From the NCBI GenBank assembly GCA_016926875.1, contig JAFGNU010000009.1, positions 1 through 64,000 on the forward strand: 64,000 nt of DNA, written 5' to 3'. The notes below the pieces were generated by a model. The model saw only the letters and a list, made by a program, of their open reading frames with translations. It did not search any database and was not told the DNA's origin. Below are positions 45,501-53,907 of this stretch, in pieces (positions within the stretch are counted from its first letter, which is position 1; each line of letters starts with the position of its first letter). The DNA comes from Anaerolineae bacterium. GTDB taxonomy: Bacteria; Chloroflexota; Anaerolineae; Aggregatilineales; Aggregatilineaceae. The position numbers were made by a program, and so were the translations under genes.

Positions 45501-45770
45501 ATGCCCGAAACCGGACAGATGATCGTATGGCTGATTACCGGAGCATTAGCCGGGGCCGCCGCCAATAAGCTGCTGCGCCGCGAATATTCGTTTGCGGCGG
45601 TCGTGATCATCGGACTGCTTGGCGCGGTGGTGGGTGGCTTCCTGTTCGACCTGGCTGGCATCGACCCGCCCGACAAGACGTTCACCTTCACGCTGGCAGA
45701 CTTGATCACGTCGTTTGTCGGCGCGCTGGTGCTGATCATGATCGTGCAACTGCTTTTCCGGCGCAAGTAA
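45501..45770 (+). CDS. GlsB/YeaQ/YmgE-family small membrane protein
   Basis: 89 residues with three hydrophobic helices. IVWLITGALAGAAANKLLRR is the characteristic start and GLLGAVVGGFLFDLAGI follows. Members are small inner-membrane proteins linked to general stress; biochemistry unknown. AGGAGG precedes the ATG. It comes directly before the small-RNA candidate. Confidence 0.85.
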   Translation: MPETGQMIVWLITGALAGAAANKLLRREYSFAAVVIIGLLGAVVGGFLFDLAGIDPPDKTFTFTLADLITSFVGALVLIMIVQLLFRRK

Positions 45771-45816
45771 CGCGGCGGCTATACAAATACCAACCGCGTT
45801 TTAACTCCTTTTTTAT

Positions 45817-45845
45817 TTGCCATAAATCTTGGAGTGCTATATTAG
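45817..45845 (+). promoter_or_regulatory. Promoter for the small-RNA candidate
   Basis: TTGCCA (45817-45822), a 17-base spacer and TATTAG (45840-45845); an overlapping TATATT (45838-45843) is an alternative -10. The predicted start is near 45850, at the base of the first hairpin. Confidence 0.5.
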
Positions 45846-45847
45846 GT

Positions 45848-45990
45848 GTAGTCAAGCATTCGCTGCTTGTACTACAAATGGTATGAGCAGGGCACGCATA
45901 ACTCGTATGCTCCCACTCCCACCTGACCCATCTTGCGGAGCCCTGTAATACAACAAGGGAAGGAACCCCCCGCCTCCTTCCCTTTTTCTT
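45848..45990 (+). ncRNA. Structured small-RNA candidate, about 140 nt
   Basis: No frame fits this stretch, yet it has a promoter, three stems and an intrinsic terminator. Stem 1: GTAGT/ACTAC with inner AAGCA/TGCTT (45848-45875). Stem 2: CAGGGC (45888-45893) with GCCCTG (45940-45945), enclosing GCATA/TATGC (45896-45910) and an unpaired, pyrimidine-rich TCCCACTCCCACC. Stem 3: AAGGGAAGG/CCTTCCCTT (45955-45984) and a T-run. It resembles an independent regulatory RNA. I do not recognise it as 6S, SRP RNA or tmRNA. A leader without a downstream gene on this strand is unlikely. Confidence 0.6.
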
Positions 45991-46028
45991 TTGCCTGATC
46001 TATATTGTCCGGGCAGGTCCGGGCGTAG

Positions 46029-46439
46029 CTATTCGTCACCGTCCGGCGTGTCAGGTTGAGCGATCTCGGCGCGGGCAAACGCCAGCGCTTCCTCCAGTGT
46101 CGTAAACCAGGGCACTTCAATGCCGACCAGTTGCCGGACTTTTCGCACGGCGACCTCGGCGATCGGTGAGATACCAACCGCGATCGGGCGCACGCGCGGA
46201 TCGGTCAGCGAGCCGGGACGGCCTCGGTCTTGCTCGGCTATCCACAGCAAAATATCGCTGATGGTTGGTTCGATTGCGTGGGCATCGAGAATGCGGTAGA
46301 TCGGGGGAGTGAGTGTGCTGGCCAGGTGATCAACCTGAGCATTGAGGCTCCGCACGTTTTGCATATAGCGTTCAATTGGCAGATCGATGGTCACGATGAT
46401 GATCGGTTCATCTGGTAGTTTTCGGATCACAAATGCCAC
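46029..46439 (-). CDS. Unknown cytosolic protein
   Basis: About 136 residues from a GTG at 46439 preceded by GGGGGTG; a GTG 27 bases earlier is possible. Alternating strands and helices (KLPDEPIIIVTIDLPI, RPIAVGISPIAEVAVRKV, TLEEALAFARAEI) resemble a small STAS- or Rossmann-like fold, but I cannot name the family. It is convergent with the RNA candidate, whose terminator lies 39 bases from its stop. Confidence 0.55.
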   Translation of the reverse strand: MAFVIRKLPDEPIIIVTIDLPIERYMQNVRSLNAQVDHLASTLTPPIYRILDAHAIEPTISDILLWIAEQDRGRPGSLTDPRVRPIAVGISPIAEVAVRKVRQLVGIEVPWFTTLEEALAFARAEIAQPDTPDGDE

Positions 46440-46707
46440 GATGGCACCCCCGCCGGTAGTCCTCACACACCATGCACAGCCACATGGTTGTTAGTAAACT
46501 ATGTAAGGTTGAATACATAATACTTGCTATGATGCGGCTGCGCCAGTCTGGTACGGTGGGGCTATTTCACAATTGGCTCTTGCCACCTTTAAGCACACGG
46601 ATTACACTTTGTTCAGCACTTGGTTGTATCACCAGAAACCGGAGTGGGGACGCAGCCCGGTCAACAATGCACGCCGATCATGCTGATTGCGGGGAATAAA
46701 GCGCACA

Positions 46708-47103
46708 ATGCCATTACGACGCCATCCGGCAGCACAGAAACAAATTGCCGTGCTGCGCGACTGCCTGATCAGCATGGGAGACGCCTTGCAAGAAGTTTCA
46801 GTTGAGGGGTTGCAGCAGCGCGGCGGCTGGAATCGCACGTTGTTTGAGGCTGTGCTGGCGCATGTCGAACGCCAGACGCCGGATTTTCAGGCCGCACTGG
46901 TCGAATACCTGGCGCAGCCGGGCAAACGGCAGCCGGAATGGGTGGCGGCGCTGCTGTCTGTAGACCGGCTTTCGGCAGCTTATACCTATTGGACGCGCCT
47001 CTTTCCGCCCCAGCGGCAGCAAGAGGCGATGTTCGTGTTGAGTCTGCTGCACGACCTGAGCGAAAAGGTGGAATATGCCATCGCGCTGCTAGACGGCGGT
47101 TGA
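46708..47103 (+). CDS. Unknown helical protein
   Basis: 131 residues, mostly helical, starting MPLRRHPAAQKQIAVLRDCL and ending EKVEYAIALLDGG; no motif is recognised. It has many Gln, Leu and Arg and a Trp-rich middle (GWNRTLFEAV, PEWVAALL, TYWTRLF). The ATG at 46708 is preferred to a TTG 21 bases upstream. It is read in the same direction as the next unknown gene. Confidence 0.5.
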   Translation: MPLRRHPAAQKQIAVLRDCLISMGDALQEVSVEGLQQRGGWNRTLFEAVLAHVERQTPDFQAALVEYLAQPGKRQPEWVAALLSVDRLSAAYTYWTRLFPPQRQQEAMFVLSLLHDLSEKVEYAIALLDGG

Positions 47104-47184
47104 GCGTGTTGCGGGAGCTGGAATGTGCGATACTCTGATCAGGGAGCAGGGCAGTGATGGCATTCACAACGAGGAAAAGGATCA

Positions 47185-47610
47185 ATGAGAACGAGTGGAA
47201 AAATGCATGGCGGGGCCATTCATTCTGGAAACCAGAACACGTTTGGCATTGTTGAACTGCTGACCCATCACTATCAGAATCAACTGGAACTTGTCTACTA
47301 CACGCACCCCAAAGAGATCGAGGTAGAGGCCCAGCACGAGTTTATCATCGTCCTGTCGCTGCATGACCTGGAACAGGTGATCCGGCACTATGACGATAAA
47401 CGCTGCCCGCTCCCGCTCATTGTGCATATCAATGAACCGGACGTGATGCAAAACATCAATCACAGGCGAATGTTTCCCGGCGTTGAGATTATGCCTGTCG
47501 AACAGGCGAACCTGGCAAACGACCCGGATATAACGCTGGAACTCAGCCTGCTGGCCAAGATCATGGACCGGCTGGCCCTGATGACCGGTAGGGCCGCCCG
47601 GCAGCAATAA
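47185..47610 (+). CDS. Unknown small cytosolic protein
   Basis: 141 residues with a good AAGGA ribosome binding site. Features: HYQNQLELVYYTHPKEIEVE, FIIVLSLHDLEQVIRHYDDK and LELSLLAKIMDRLALM. An alpha/beta fold is likely; the family is not recognised. It lies 81 bases after the other unknown gene and may be co-transcribed with it. Confidence 0.55.
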   Translation: MRTSGKMHGGAIHSGNQNTFGIVELLTHHYQNQLELVYYTHPKEIEVEAQHEFIIVLSLHDLEQVIRHYDDKRCPLPLIVHINEPDVMQNINHRRMFPGVEIMPVEQANLANDPDITLELSLLAKIMDRLALMTGRAARQQ

Positions 47611-47763
47611 ACAGCCGTTTTTGCAGGTGCGGTCTGGTGGGGTATCCCTACAAATTAGTCCAAAAATGCAACACATGGTTTGGATGTGGGGCGACGTCGA
47701 ACCAAAGGTGCGCAGCATCGCCCTTACGGGAAAACCTTTCAAACTATCAGGTTCACTTTTACG

Positions 47764-48966
47764 TCAGGGTGCGTTCTTGATTTCCTCCCCGAAGACCGTC
47801 ACCGACGCGCTTTCGCATACCGGGTCGGCGCACCGGATCAACTGGTAGCCATCGTCATAGGCCGGATTGTAGTGAAAGATCACTGGATTGCCCGCCGAAT
47901 CCAGTGCAGCAGCGAGGTAATAGTTGCCCGCATACGGTCCTGCATCAACCACAACCACTGCCGGATCGCTGCACGCGGCATCGTTGCAGATCGCCATCTC
48001 GATGTGCGGCGGTTCGCCCCTTGCATAGACCACCACCGGATCGCCGTCCGGCCCGATCAGGAGCGGGACACGCTGGGTAGTGATCGCGTTTGTGTCGAGG
48101 GTCACGATCTTGATATCTTGCTCGCACAGCGCATCCATACACAGCGCCAGCCGCAATTCGATTCCCACCCGATACGCGATAATCGGGTTGCCCGCCGGGG
48201 TGAGCGCCAGCGCCGCGAATTTCCCCGCACCAGGAGTCTCGTCCACCGTTACGATAGACGGATTCGCGCAATCCAGCGCATCACATACGGCCAGTTTCAG
48301 GTTATCGTCGCCGCCGTGATAGTAGGCGACACGCGGCGCGTCCTGCCCATCCAATACCAGCGCCGTCGTCTGGGCAGACACGGGAAATCCATCCGGCAAA
48401 GGATAATCGATCTCACGGGTCGTCACCGTCTCACACAACGGATCGGCACAGACTGCCAGGCGCAGCGCCAGATACCCGTAATAGCTGAGGACCGGATTGC
48501 CTGCCGTCGTGAATGCCAGCGCAGGATTGCGGCCAATCTGAAACGGTGTGGGGTCCTCAGGCTTATCAATGACGGCAAAAATCGGGTCGCCGCAGCGCAG
48601 ATCAGTGCAGATCAGCATACTCAACACATTATCCTTGAAATGGAAATAACCGATCTGTGGATACCCCTCAGGCGTGAGGGCGATCACCGGATCGGAAGTG
48701 GGGCCGCCCGTATTCCCCAAAACGCGCACCTCGCGCTGCTGGCAGTCCGGCGTGGCGCAGATGACCAGATTCATCACATCCACCCTGGCATTGGCAACCT
48801 CATCCAGCGGCGTCGTAACAATGAATACCGGCAGATCGTCCGCCGTCAGCGCCAGTTTGCCCGCCGTGATCGCGCGCGCATCGCCACCGTCTTGGGCCGA
48901 GACAGGCAACGCGATCAGCACGCCGATCACGCCACATAATGCCAACCAGCATATCGTTTTTTTCAC
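47764..48966 (-). CDS. Secreted protein with Cys-pair propeller-like repeats
   Basis: 400 residues from a GTG with AGGAGG 6 bases upstream; signal peptide about 1-24 (ending PVSAQ). The mature part has about seven repeats of roughly 45 residues with a strand then C-x4-C: NLVICATPDCQQ, SMLICTDLRCGD, RLAVCADPLCET, KLAVCDALDCAN, RLALCMDALCEQ, EMAICNDAACSD and QLIRCADPVCES. The cysteine pairs probably form a disulfide in each blade of an extracellular beta-propeller. Function unknown. Confidence 0.72.
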   Translation of the reverse strand: MKKTICWLALCGVIGVLIALPVSAQDGGDARAITAGKLALTADDLPVFIVTTPLDEVANARVDVMNLVICATPDCQQREVRVLGNTGGPTSDPVIALTPEGYPQIGYFHFKDNVLSMLICTDLRCGDPIFAVIDKPEDPTPFQIGRNPALAFTTAGNPVLSYYGYLALRLAVCADPLCETVTTREIDYPLPDGFPVSAQTTALVLDGQDAPRVAYYHGGDDNLKLAVCDALDCANPSIVTVDETPGAGKFAALALTPAGNPIIAYRVGIELRLALCMDALCEQDIKIVTLDTNAITTQRVPLLIGPDGDPVVVYARGEPPHIEMAICNDAACSDPAVVVVDAGPYAGNYYLAAALDSAGNPVIFHYNPAYDDGYQLIRCADPVCESASVTVFGEEIKNAP

Positions 48967-49154
48967 TATGTACCTCCTCTGAAAATAAGGTAAGCGAACC
49001 TTGTTCGAGTATGTTGTGTTCGCCAGGTGTGATGTCTCGTACTCGTAACGCTTTCATCCTTCCATGAAAAACCATCTTGTCCATTTATGCAAGATAAGTG
49101 CCTTTTTTCTGCATCAGGCGGGTTTGGATCAGCTTCTCTATGAGGAAAGCCAAT

Positions 49155-49182
49155 CAAAAAGGGGCGGCAACCTGCCACCCCT
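49155..49182 (-). terminator. Intrinsic terminator of inositol-phosphate synthase
   Basis: Minus strand: GGGGTGGCA pairs with TGCCGCCCC (one mismatch) and is followed by TTTTT. It lies 30 bases past the stop codon. Confidence 0.8.
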
Positions 49183-49210
49183 CGTTCGTTTGCGGAGTTA
49201 ATTCACCCGC

Positions 49211-50365
49211 TCAAGCGTCCTCGGCGTCCTGCTGGGGCACAGACGGCTTGTCTGCCCCTTTATAGCCCGCCGGGGGATGGACAACGGCGTTATTTTCGCC
49301 GCGAATGAACGCCTCGGTATTGTTGCGGGCGATGTCGTCCGGCACCTGGACGGGCGGCGACTTCATAAAGTAGGACGACGGCGCTTCGAGCGTTCCCGCC
49401 AGCCCGCGATCCAGCCCAATCTTGGCGCAGCGCACGGCGTCGATGATCACGCCCGCGCTGTTGGGGCTGTCCCACACTTCGAGCTTCAGCTCAATATTCA
49501 GCGGCACGTCGCCAAACGCCGAGCCTTCCAGCCGGATGTGCGCCCATTTGCGGTCGGTCAGCCAGGGCACATAGTCGCTGGGGCCGATGTACACGTTGTC
49601 CGGTTCGATCTCGTAGGGCAACTGGCTGGTGACGGCGTTGGTCTTGGAGATTTTTTTGCTCTCCAGGCGCTCGCGTTCCAGCATGTTATAGAAATCCATG
49701 TTGCCGCCGACGTTAAGCTGGCTGGTACGTTCCAGGCGGATGCCCCGGTCATTAAACAGGTTGACCAGCACCCGGTGCAGAATCGTCGCGCCCACCTGCG
49801 ACTTGATATCGTCACCGATGATCGGCAGGCCGCGCTCGACAAACCGGTTCTGCCAGTACGGCTCGCGGGCGATAAAGACCGGGATCGCGTTGACGAACGC
49901 GCACCCGGCGTTGAGCACCTGCTCCACATACCACTTGGTCGCCTGCTCGCTGCCCACCGGCAGGTAATTCACCACCACGTCAGTACGAGTGTCTTTTAGA
50001 ATCTGGATAATATCATCGGTTGAGCCGGGGGCCTTGGTGATTTTTTGTTTCAGGTACTTGCCCAACCCGTCATGGGTCATACCCCGGTTGACGCGCACGC
50101 CCAGGCGGGGCACATCGGCAAAGCGGATCGTGTTGTTCTGGCCGCTCCAGATCGCTTCGCCCAGGTCTTTGCCGACTTTGTCGGCGTCGATGTCGAATGC
50201 AGCGCTGAATTCGATGTCGCGGATATGATAGCCACCCAGGTTGACGTGCATCAAGCCGGGGATGTGCGCACCCGGATCGGCGTTTTGATAATAGTGAACC
50301 CCCTGGATCAGAGAGTTGGCGCAGTTGCCTACGCCGATAATTGCCACACGAACTTTGTCTGACAC
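49211..50365 (-). CDS. ino1: Inositol-3-phosphate synthase
   Basis: 384 residues. The NAD-binding glycine motif is [10 protein letters not shown]; the family's characteristic stretches are present: [27 protein letters not shown] and the catalytic-region lysine in [13 protein letters not shown]. It converts glucose-6-phosphate to inositol-3-phosphate, the first step to phosphatidylinositol lipids or inositol thiols. The GTG start has GGAGG upstream. The size is that of bacterial enzymes, shorter than the eukaryotic ones. No other inositol gene is near. Confidence 0.93.
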   Translation of the reverse strand: MSDKVRVAIIGVGNCANSLIQGVHYYQNADPGAHIPGLMHVNLGGYHIRDIEFSAAFDIDADKVGKDLGEAIWSGQNNTIRFADVPRLGVRVNRGMTHDGLGKYLKQKITKAPGSTDDIIQILKDTRTDVVVNYLPVGSEQATKWYVEQVLNAGCAFVNAIPVFIAREPYWQNRFVERGLPIIGDDIKSQVGATILHRVLVNLFNDRGIRLERTSQLNVGGNMDFYNMLERERLESKKISKTNAVTSQLPYEIEPDNVYIGPSDYVPWLTDRKWAHIRLEGSAFGDVPLNIELKLEVWDSPNSAGVIIDAVRCAKIGLDRGLAGTLEAPSSYFMKSPPVQVPDDIARNNTEAFIRGENNAVVHPPAGYKGADKPSVPQQDAEDA

Positions 50366-50441
50366 AGTATATAAACCTCCAGAGTTCTCATAGCGTTCGA
50401 CGGCAGCTTATGCTGTCGGGAAGCGCTGTCTACAAGCAATC

Positions 50442-50462
50442 AAAAAACCCGATTGGATCGGG
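50442..50462 (-). terminator. Intrinsic terminator of the CPBP gene
   Basis: Minus strand: CCCGAT pairs with ATCGGG over a 3-base loop, then TTTTTT. It is 55 bases past the CPBP stop. Confidence 0.8.
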
Positions 50463-50516
50463 CCGATTGAGGGTGGACACCAACACGCCCATGGTTAGCC
50501 GAGAAGTGTACCTCTA

Positions 50517-51185
50517 TTATGTCTTTAACCCAAATTGAACACGATGGGTGCGCCGCCAGGACCGGATCAACAGCGCAAACATGATCACATCGATCAGTGT
50601 GTGCGCGGCGATGGGTGCCCACAGCCCATCCCGCCAGATCGCCAGCCCGCCAAGCAGCCCTCCGGCTATCGCAGCATACACAAAGTAGGCTGGGGTCAGG
50701 CTGTGCAGCGCGCCAAATACCAGCGAGGTCACCGGCCAGCCAAGCACCGGCTGAACCGCGCCCCGGAACAGGATTTCTTCAGGAATCCCGGCAGCCAGCC
50801 CAAAAATGAGCGCGTGCCGGAAGCCGAACGCGTCCATTTCCAGTCCAGACGTGATCCGGCGCTCGATGCTCTTTAGCGCCGGGACCCGATCCATCAGCCG
50901 CCAGGCTGCCAGCGCAAAGGCGCTCCCACTCACCACGCCGATCAGCAGGTCCACATACCAGCCCGCCAGCGGAAACCATGCACCGAGATCGCGCCCCCGG
51001 ATGATCCCGGCCCACACGCCCGCCAACCCGATCATGCCCAACCCGACCAGCACTGCCCACCGGCTGAGCGTGCGCGGGTGGATGCGCACGTGCGCCGGGG
51101 TGGGCGAGGGATCGGAATCGCCATCCGGGCGAACGCTGTTAGCGGGAACTACGAGAGTGGGATCAGGTAAACGGTGATCTTTCAT
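50517..51185 (-). CDS. CPBP-family intramembrane metalloprotease
   Basis: 222 residues with a polar 40-residue N-terminus then six to seven helices. The conserved motifs are intact: EEILFRG (Glu pair), FGALH and HTLIDV, which supply the catalytic Glu and metal-binding His residues within the membrane. The family (Abi/CAAX protease) cleaves membrane-embedded substrates, with roles from prenyl-protein processing to bacteriocin immunity. The substrate is unknown. It is transcribed away from the sigma-factor gene. Confidence 0.88.
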   Translation of the reverse strand: MKDHRLPDPTLVVPANSVRPDGDSDPSPTPAHVRIHPRTLSRWAVLVGLGMIGLAGVWAGIIRGRDLGAWFPLAGWYVDLLIGVVSGSAFALAAWRLMDRVPALKSIERRITSGLEMDAFGFRHALIFGLAAGIPEEILFRGAVQPVLGWPVTSLVFGALHSLTPAYFVYAAIAGGLLGGLAIWRDGLWAPIAAHTLIDVIMFALLIRSWRRTHRVQFGLKT

Positions 51186-51250
51186 CTGCCCTTCAGGTTA
51201 TACAAACGCGATTCTTATATCGGTCGTGTAGAATAACAGTATAAACCGGT

Positions 51251-51343
51251 GGCGAGACTTTGCATACCCCGAAAATGCATGCGTCCAAACGGGGGGAAGC
51301 TGCATCTAAAGAAGAACAGGCTACCCTCCGCTCCTGTCTCGCC
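51251..51343 (+). ncRNA. Pseudoknot-capable element upstream of the sigma gene
   Basis: GGCGAGAC (51251-51258) pairs perfectly with GTCTCGCC (51336-51343) and closes a 77-base region. Inside, TGCAT/ATGCA (51261-51279) forms a hairpin whose loop CCCCG (51267-51271) can pair with CGGGG at 51090+200 (51290-51294), and ACAGG/CCTGT forms a second stem near the end. No reading frame explains it. The sigma promoter lies about 70 bases further on, so this would be a separate transcript or an upstream regulatory site. Confidence 0.4.
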
Positions 51344-51413
51344 AACGTAGCGGGTGGGAAAAGCATATTTCACACAGTCCTGAAAATTGTTATCAAATTC
51401 TAATCATATTTTC

Positions 51414-51442
51414 TTGAAAATCATGAGAAAAAATGATAAGAT
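51414..51442 (+). promoter_or_regulatory. Promoter of the sigma-factor gene
   Basis: TTGAAA (51414-51419), 17 bases, TAAGAT (51437-51442), inside a strikingly AT-rich stretch of about 100 bases. It leaves a leader of roughly 80 bases before the ATG. Confidence 0.6.
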
Positions 51443-51530
51443 AAAAATATATCATTCAAATTCAATAAGATGTAATCAGCCAGATGTTCACACGATTGTC
51501 CAAAGCCGGTAAACAGAGAGGGCAAATCTC

Positions 51531-52580
51531 ATGGTCGCAACAGACAGTATCCTGAACAACCACCCATCCCAGATGCTGGAACAGTGGCAAGACCGGGATG
51601 ATACGCTGGTCGATGAGGACACACGCGCGCCAGATGACAACCGGACGAGTGAATACATCCCGGCTGTTGACGCAGACCTGTTGCAGTTTTATTTCCGTGA
51701 TATTCGCCCCATTTCAGAACCGATTGACACCGCACGTGAGCAAGCGCTGGCGCGGCTGGTGCAGGCTTCGAACGCTGCCCAGGATCGCCTGGAAAACAAT
51801 CCCGATTCACCGGATCATGACGACTACCAGGATGTGCAGGACGTGATCGAGATGGGCGAAGCAGCTCGCCAGGATTTGATCATGGCTAACACACGCCTGG
51901 TCATTTCGATTGCCAAAAAGTACCAGGGGCGCGGGCTGCCGCTCTCGGACCTGATTCAAGAGGGTAATCTGGGGCTGATGAAAGCCGTTGATCGCTTCGA
52001 CCCGGATCGCGGCGTGCGGCTGAGCACGTATGCGACCTGGTGGATTCGCCAGTCTATCGCCCGCGCGGCAGGTGACCGGGGCCGGACGATCCGGCTGCCG
52101 ATCAACCAGGGGCAGCGCTGGGGGCGGCTGCGGCGGGCCAGCGAGCAGTTGGCTCAGCAGTTGGGCCGCGAGCCAACCTATGACGAACTGGCAAAAGAGA
52201 CCGATCTTACGGCGGAGCAGGTTGAGATGACCCTGCTGGCCGCCCGTGAGCCGGTCCAGCTTGACGAGTTGATCGGGGACGAGGAAAACCGCCCACGCGC
52301 CGACCTGGTCGCGGACCAGGAAAGCGAACTCCCCGAAGAAGCGACCGCCCGCCAGTTGTTGATCGAGTCAATCAGCTTCCTGTTAGGCGCCCTGCCCTCG
52401 CGGGAGGCGCGCATCATCCGGCTGCGGTTTGGGCTGGAAACCGGCGATACGCACAGCATGTCGCAGATCGGGCAGTTGATGGGCTACAGCCGCGAGCGTA
52501 TCCGCCAGTTGCAGCATACGGCGCTCGCCAAACTGCGCCAGCTTCAACAAGAATTTGAACTGGCCGAGTATCTTGAATAG
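51531..52580 (+). CDS. Sigma-70 family RNA polymerase sigma factor
   Basis: 349 residues of RpoD/group 2 type. Region 1.2 ([17 protein letters not shown]), region 2 with the -10-binding and core-binding stretch ([47 protein letters not shown]), region 3 and region 4 helix-turn-helix ([19 protein letters not shown]). The long N-terminal 1.1 domain of housekeeping sigma factors is replaced by about 45 acidic residues. The ATG follows GAGAGGG. It is closed by a strong terminator, so it is a single-gene unit. Whether it is the primary or an alternative factor cannot be decided here. Confidence 0.88.
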   Translation: MVATDSILNNHPSQMLEQWQDRDDTLVDEDTRAPDDNRTSEYIPAVDADLLQFYFRDIRPISEPIDTAREQALARLVQASNAAQDRLENNPDSPDHDDYQDVQDVIEMGEAARQDLIMANTRLVISIAKKYQGRGLPLSDLIQEGNLGLMKAVDRFDPDRGVRLSTYATWWIRQSIARAAGDRGRTIRLPINQGQRWGRLRRASEQLAQQLGREPTYDELAKETDLTAEQVEMTLLAAREPVQLDELIGDEENRPRADLVADQESELPEEATARQLLIESISFLLGALPSREARIIRLRFGLETGDTHSMSQIGQLMGYSRERIRQLQHTALAKLRQLQQEFELAEYLE

Positions 52581-52650
52581 ACCGCCAGTGAGCAGGCGCC
52601 AGTATCCCAAATAAGATTGTAACGCACTGTGATCCCCCTCATAGTGGTTG

Positions 52651-52692
52651 CTCGACCGGAGCGGAAAAACCCGTACCCGGTCGAGTTTTTTT
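52651..52692 (+). terminator. Intrinsic terminator of the sigma gene
   Basis: CTCGACCGG (52651-52659) pairs perfectly with CCGGTCGAG (52677-52685), followed by seven T. It also rules out starting the next gene upstream of it. Confidence 0.9.
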
Positions 52693-52802
52693 GTGTTACA
52701 ACTTACATACAGCGGGTTCGTGCCAATGTGGTTCTGTTCCGGCCTATCGCGCCATTCCCACCAGGCGGGGGAACCGGCCATGACCGTGCAAAGAGTATCT
52801 GG

Positions 52803-53903
52803 ATGAGCGAGCGGGTACGATATTACTACCGGCGGCAGGCGGTCCGGCACGTGGGACGCGTGCTGCAAGCGCTGCTTACACACACAACCGTCAGCGGGCG
52901 GGACAACGTCCCCGCCAACGGGCCGTATATCGCGGTGGGCAACCACGCAGCAGCAATAGAAGTGGCGCTGATGGTGGTGAACCTGCCGCATGTGCCGGAA
53001 CTGGTCGGCAACGGCGACATACCGCTTGATCCAACGTTCAAGTTTTTGGCGCGTTTTTACTACTTCATCCCGGTCCGGCGCGGCTACGTGGATCGCCAGG
53101 CGCTGAACACCGCGTGCGACATACTGAAGCGTGGGCATGTGTTGGGCGCGTTCCCGGAGGGCGGCATCTGGGAACACAACGCGGGGTCGGCCCGGCCCGG
53201 CGTTGCGTGGCTGAGCCAGCAAACCGGCGCGCCGATCCTGCCAATTGGGTTTGGCGGCGTGCTGAGTGCACTTAGCAAAATCGCCCGGCTGAAACGCCCG
53301 CACCTGACGGTCAACTTTGGCCCGCTGCTTCCGCCTGTGCCAAAGCCGACATCGTCCCGCGCGCGCCGCGAGGCCATCCACGAGGCCAGCGCCGAGATCA
53401 TGCACCGTATTCAAGCCCTGCTGCCGCCGGACGAACGCCCCGGCAGCGATATGGGAACCAGCGAGCGGTACGATTTCCGCCTGGAGCTGGTCGCGCCGGA
53501 TGGCAGCCCCCTGGAACTGCCCGACCGGCTGGCGATCCCGTATGGTGAAGACCTGGCCTACTACTTTCACCGCCATGTGCTGCTAGAGGTCATCTACCGC
53601 AATTACAGGCGAACCGGCGCCAGGCCGCTGTCACGCTATACCGAGCTAACCGATCCGGCGCAGTTGGGCGCGGCGCTGGATGTGGCGCTGGATTTCTACA
53701 ATAATGAACCGGTGTTCCTGGGCTACCGGCTGGGTTATGCGCGCGCCGGGCGCGTGCTGGACGGGCTGCACGCACTGCGCGAAGCGATGGCCTGGGCCGA
53801 AACGCAGAATTGCCAGATGCGTATTATTCCAGAACGTACTATAATAGGAGCCGACGATGGGAAGATAACGCTTATCGAACCTAGTGTCAAGCGGGAGTAC
53901 TAA
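52803..53903 (+). CDS. PlsC-like acyltransferase with H-x4-E motif
   Basis: 366 residues. The acyltransferase block lies in the first 190: motif I NHAAAIE (His48, Glu53), motif III FPEGGIWE (117-124) and the proline-rich PILPIGFGG. Family members transfer acyl chains to lysophosphatidic acid. Motif I normally reads H-x4-D, so the Glu at 53 is unusual. The C-terminal 170 residues are an extra domain of unknown role. ATG 52803 was chosen because the longer frame begins before the sigma terminator. It lies 4 bases ahead of the FHA gene, in one operon with it. Confidence 0.8.
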   Translation: MSERVRYYYRRQAVRHVGRVLQALLTHTTVSGRDNVPANGPYIAVGNHAAAIEVALMVVNLPHVPELVGNGDIPLDPTFKFLARFYYFIPVRRGYVDRQALNTACDILKRGHVLGAFPEGGIWEHNAGSARPGVAWLSQQTGAPILPIGFGGVLSALSKIARLKRPHLTVNFGPLLPPVPKPTSSRARREAIHEASAEIMHRIQALLPPDERPGSDMGTSERYDFRLELVAPDGSPLELPDRLAIPYGEDLAYYFHRHVLLEVIYRNYRRTGARPLSRYTELTDPAQLGAALDVALDFYNNEPVFLGYRLGYARAGRVLDGLHALREAMAWAETQNCQMRIIPERTIIGADDGKITLIEPSVKREY

Positions 53904-53907
53904 ATCT

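Noticed and set aside
45848-45990. Small RNA considered as 6S, SRP RNA or tmRNA
   Set aside because: It is shorter than 6S RNA and lacks its single long bulged hairpin; it has no SRP GGAA-type apical loop and no tmRNA acceptor ends.
52629-52802. Upstream extension of the PlsC-like protein
   Set aside because: It would read through the sigma-gene terminator hairpin and T-run, and the added residues lack homology.
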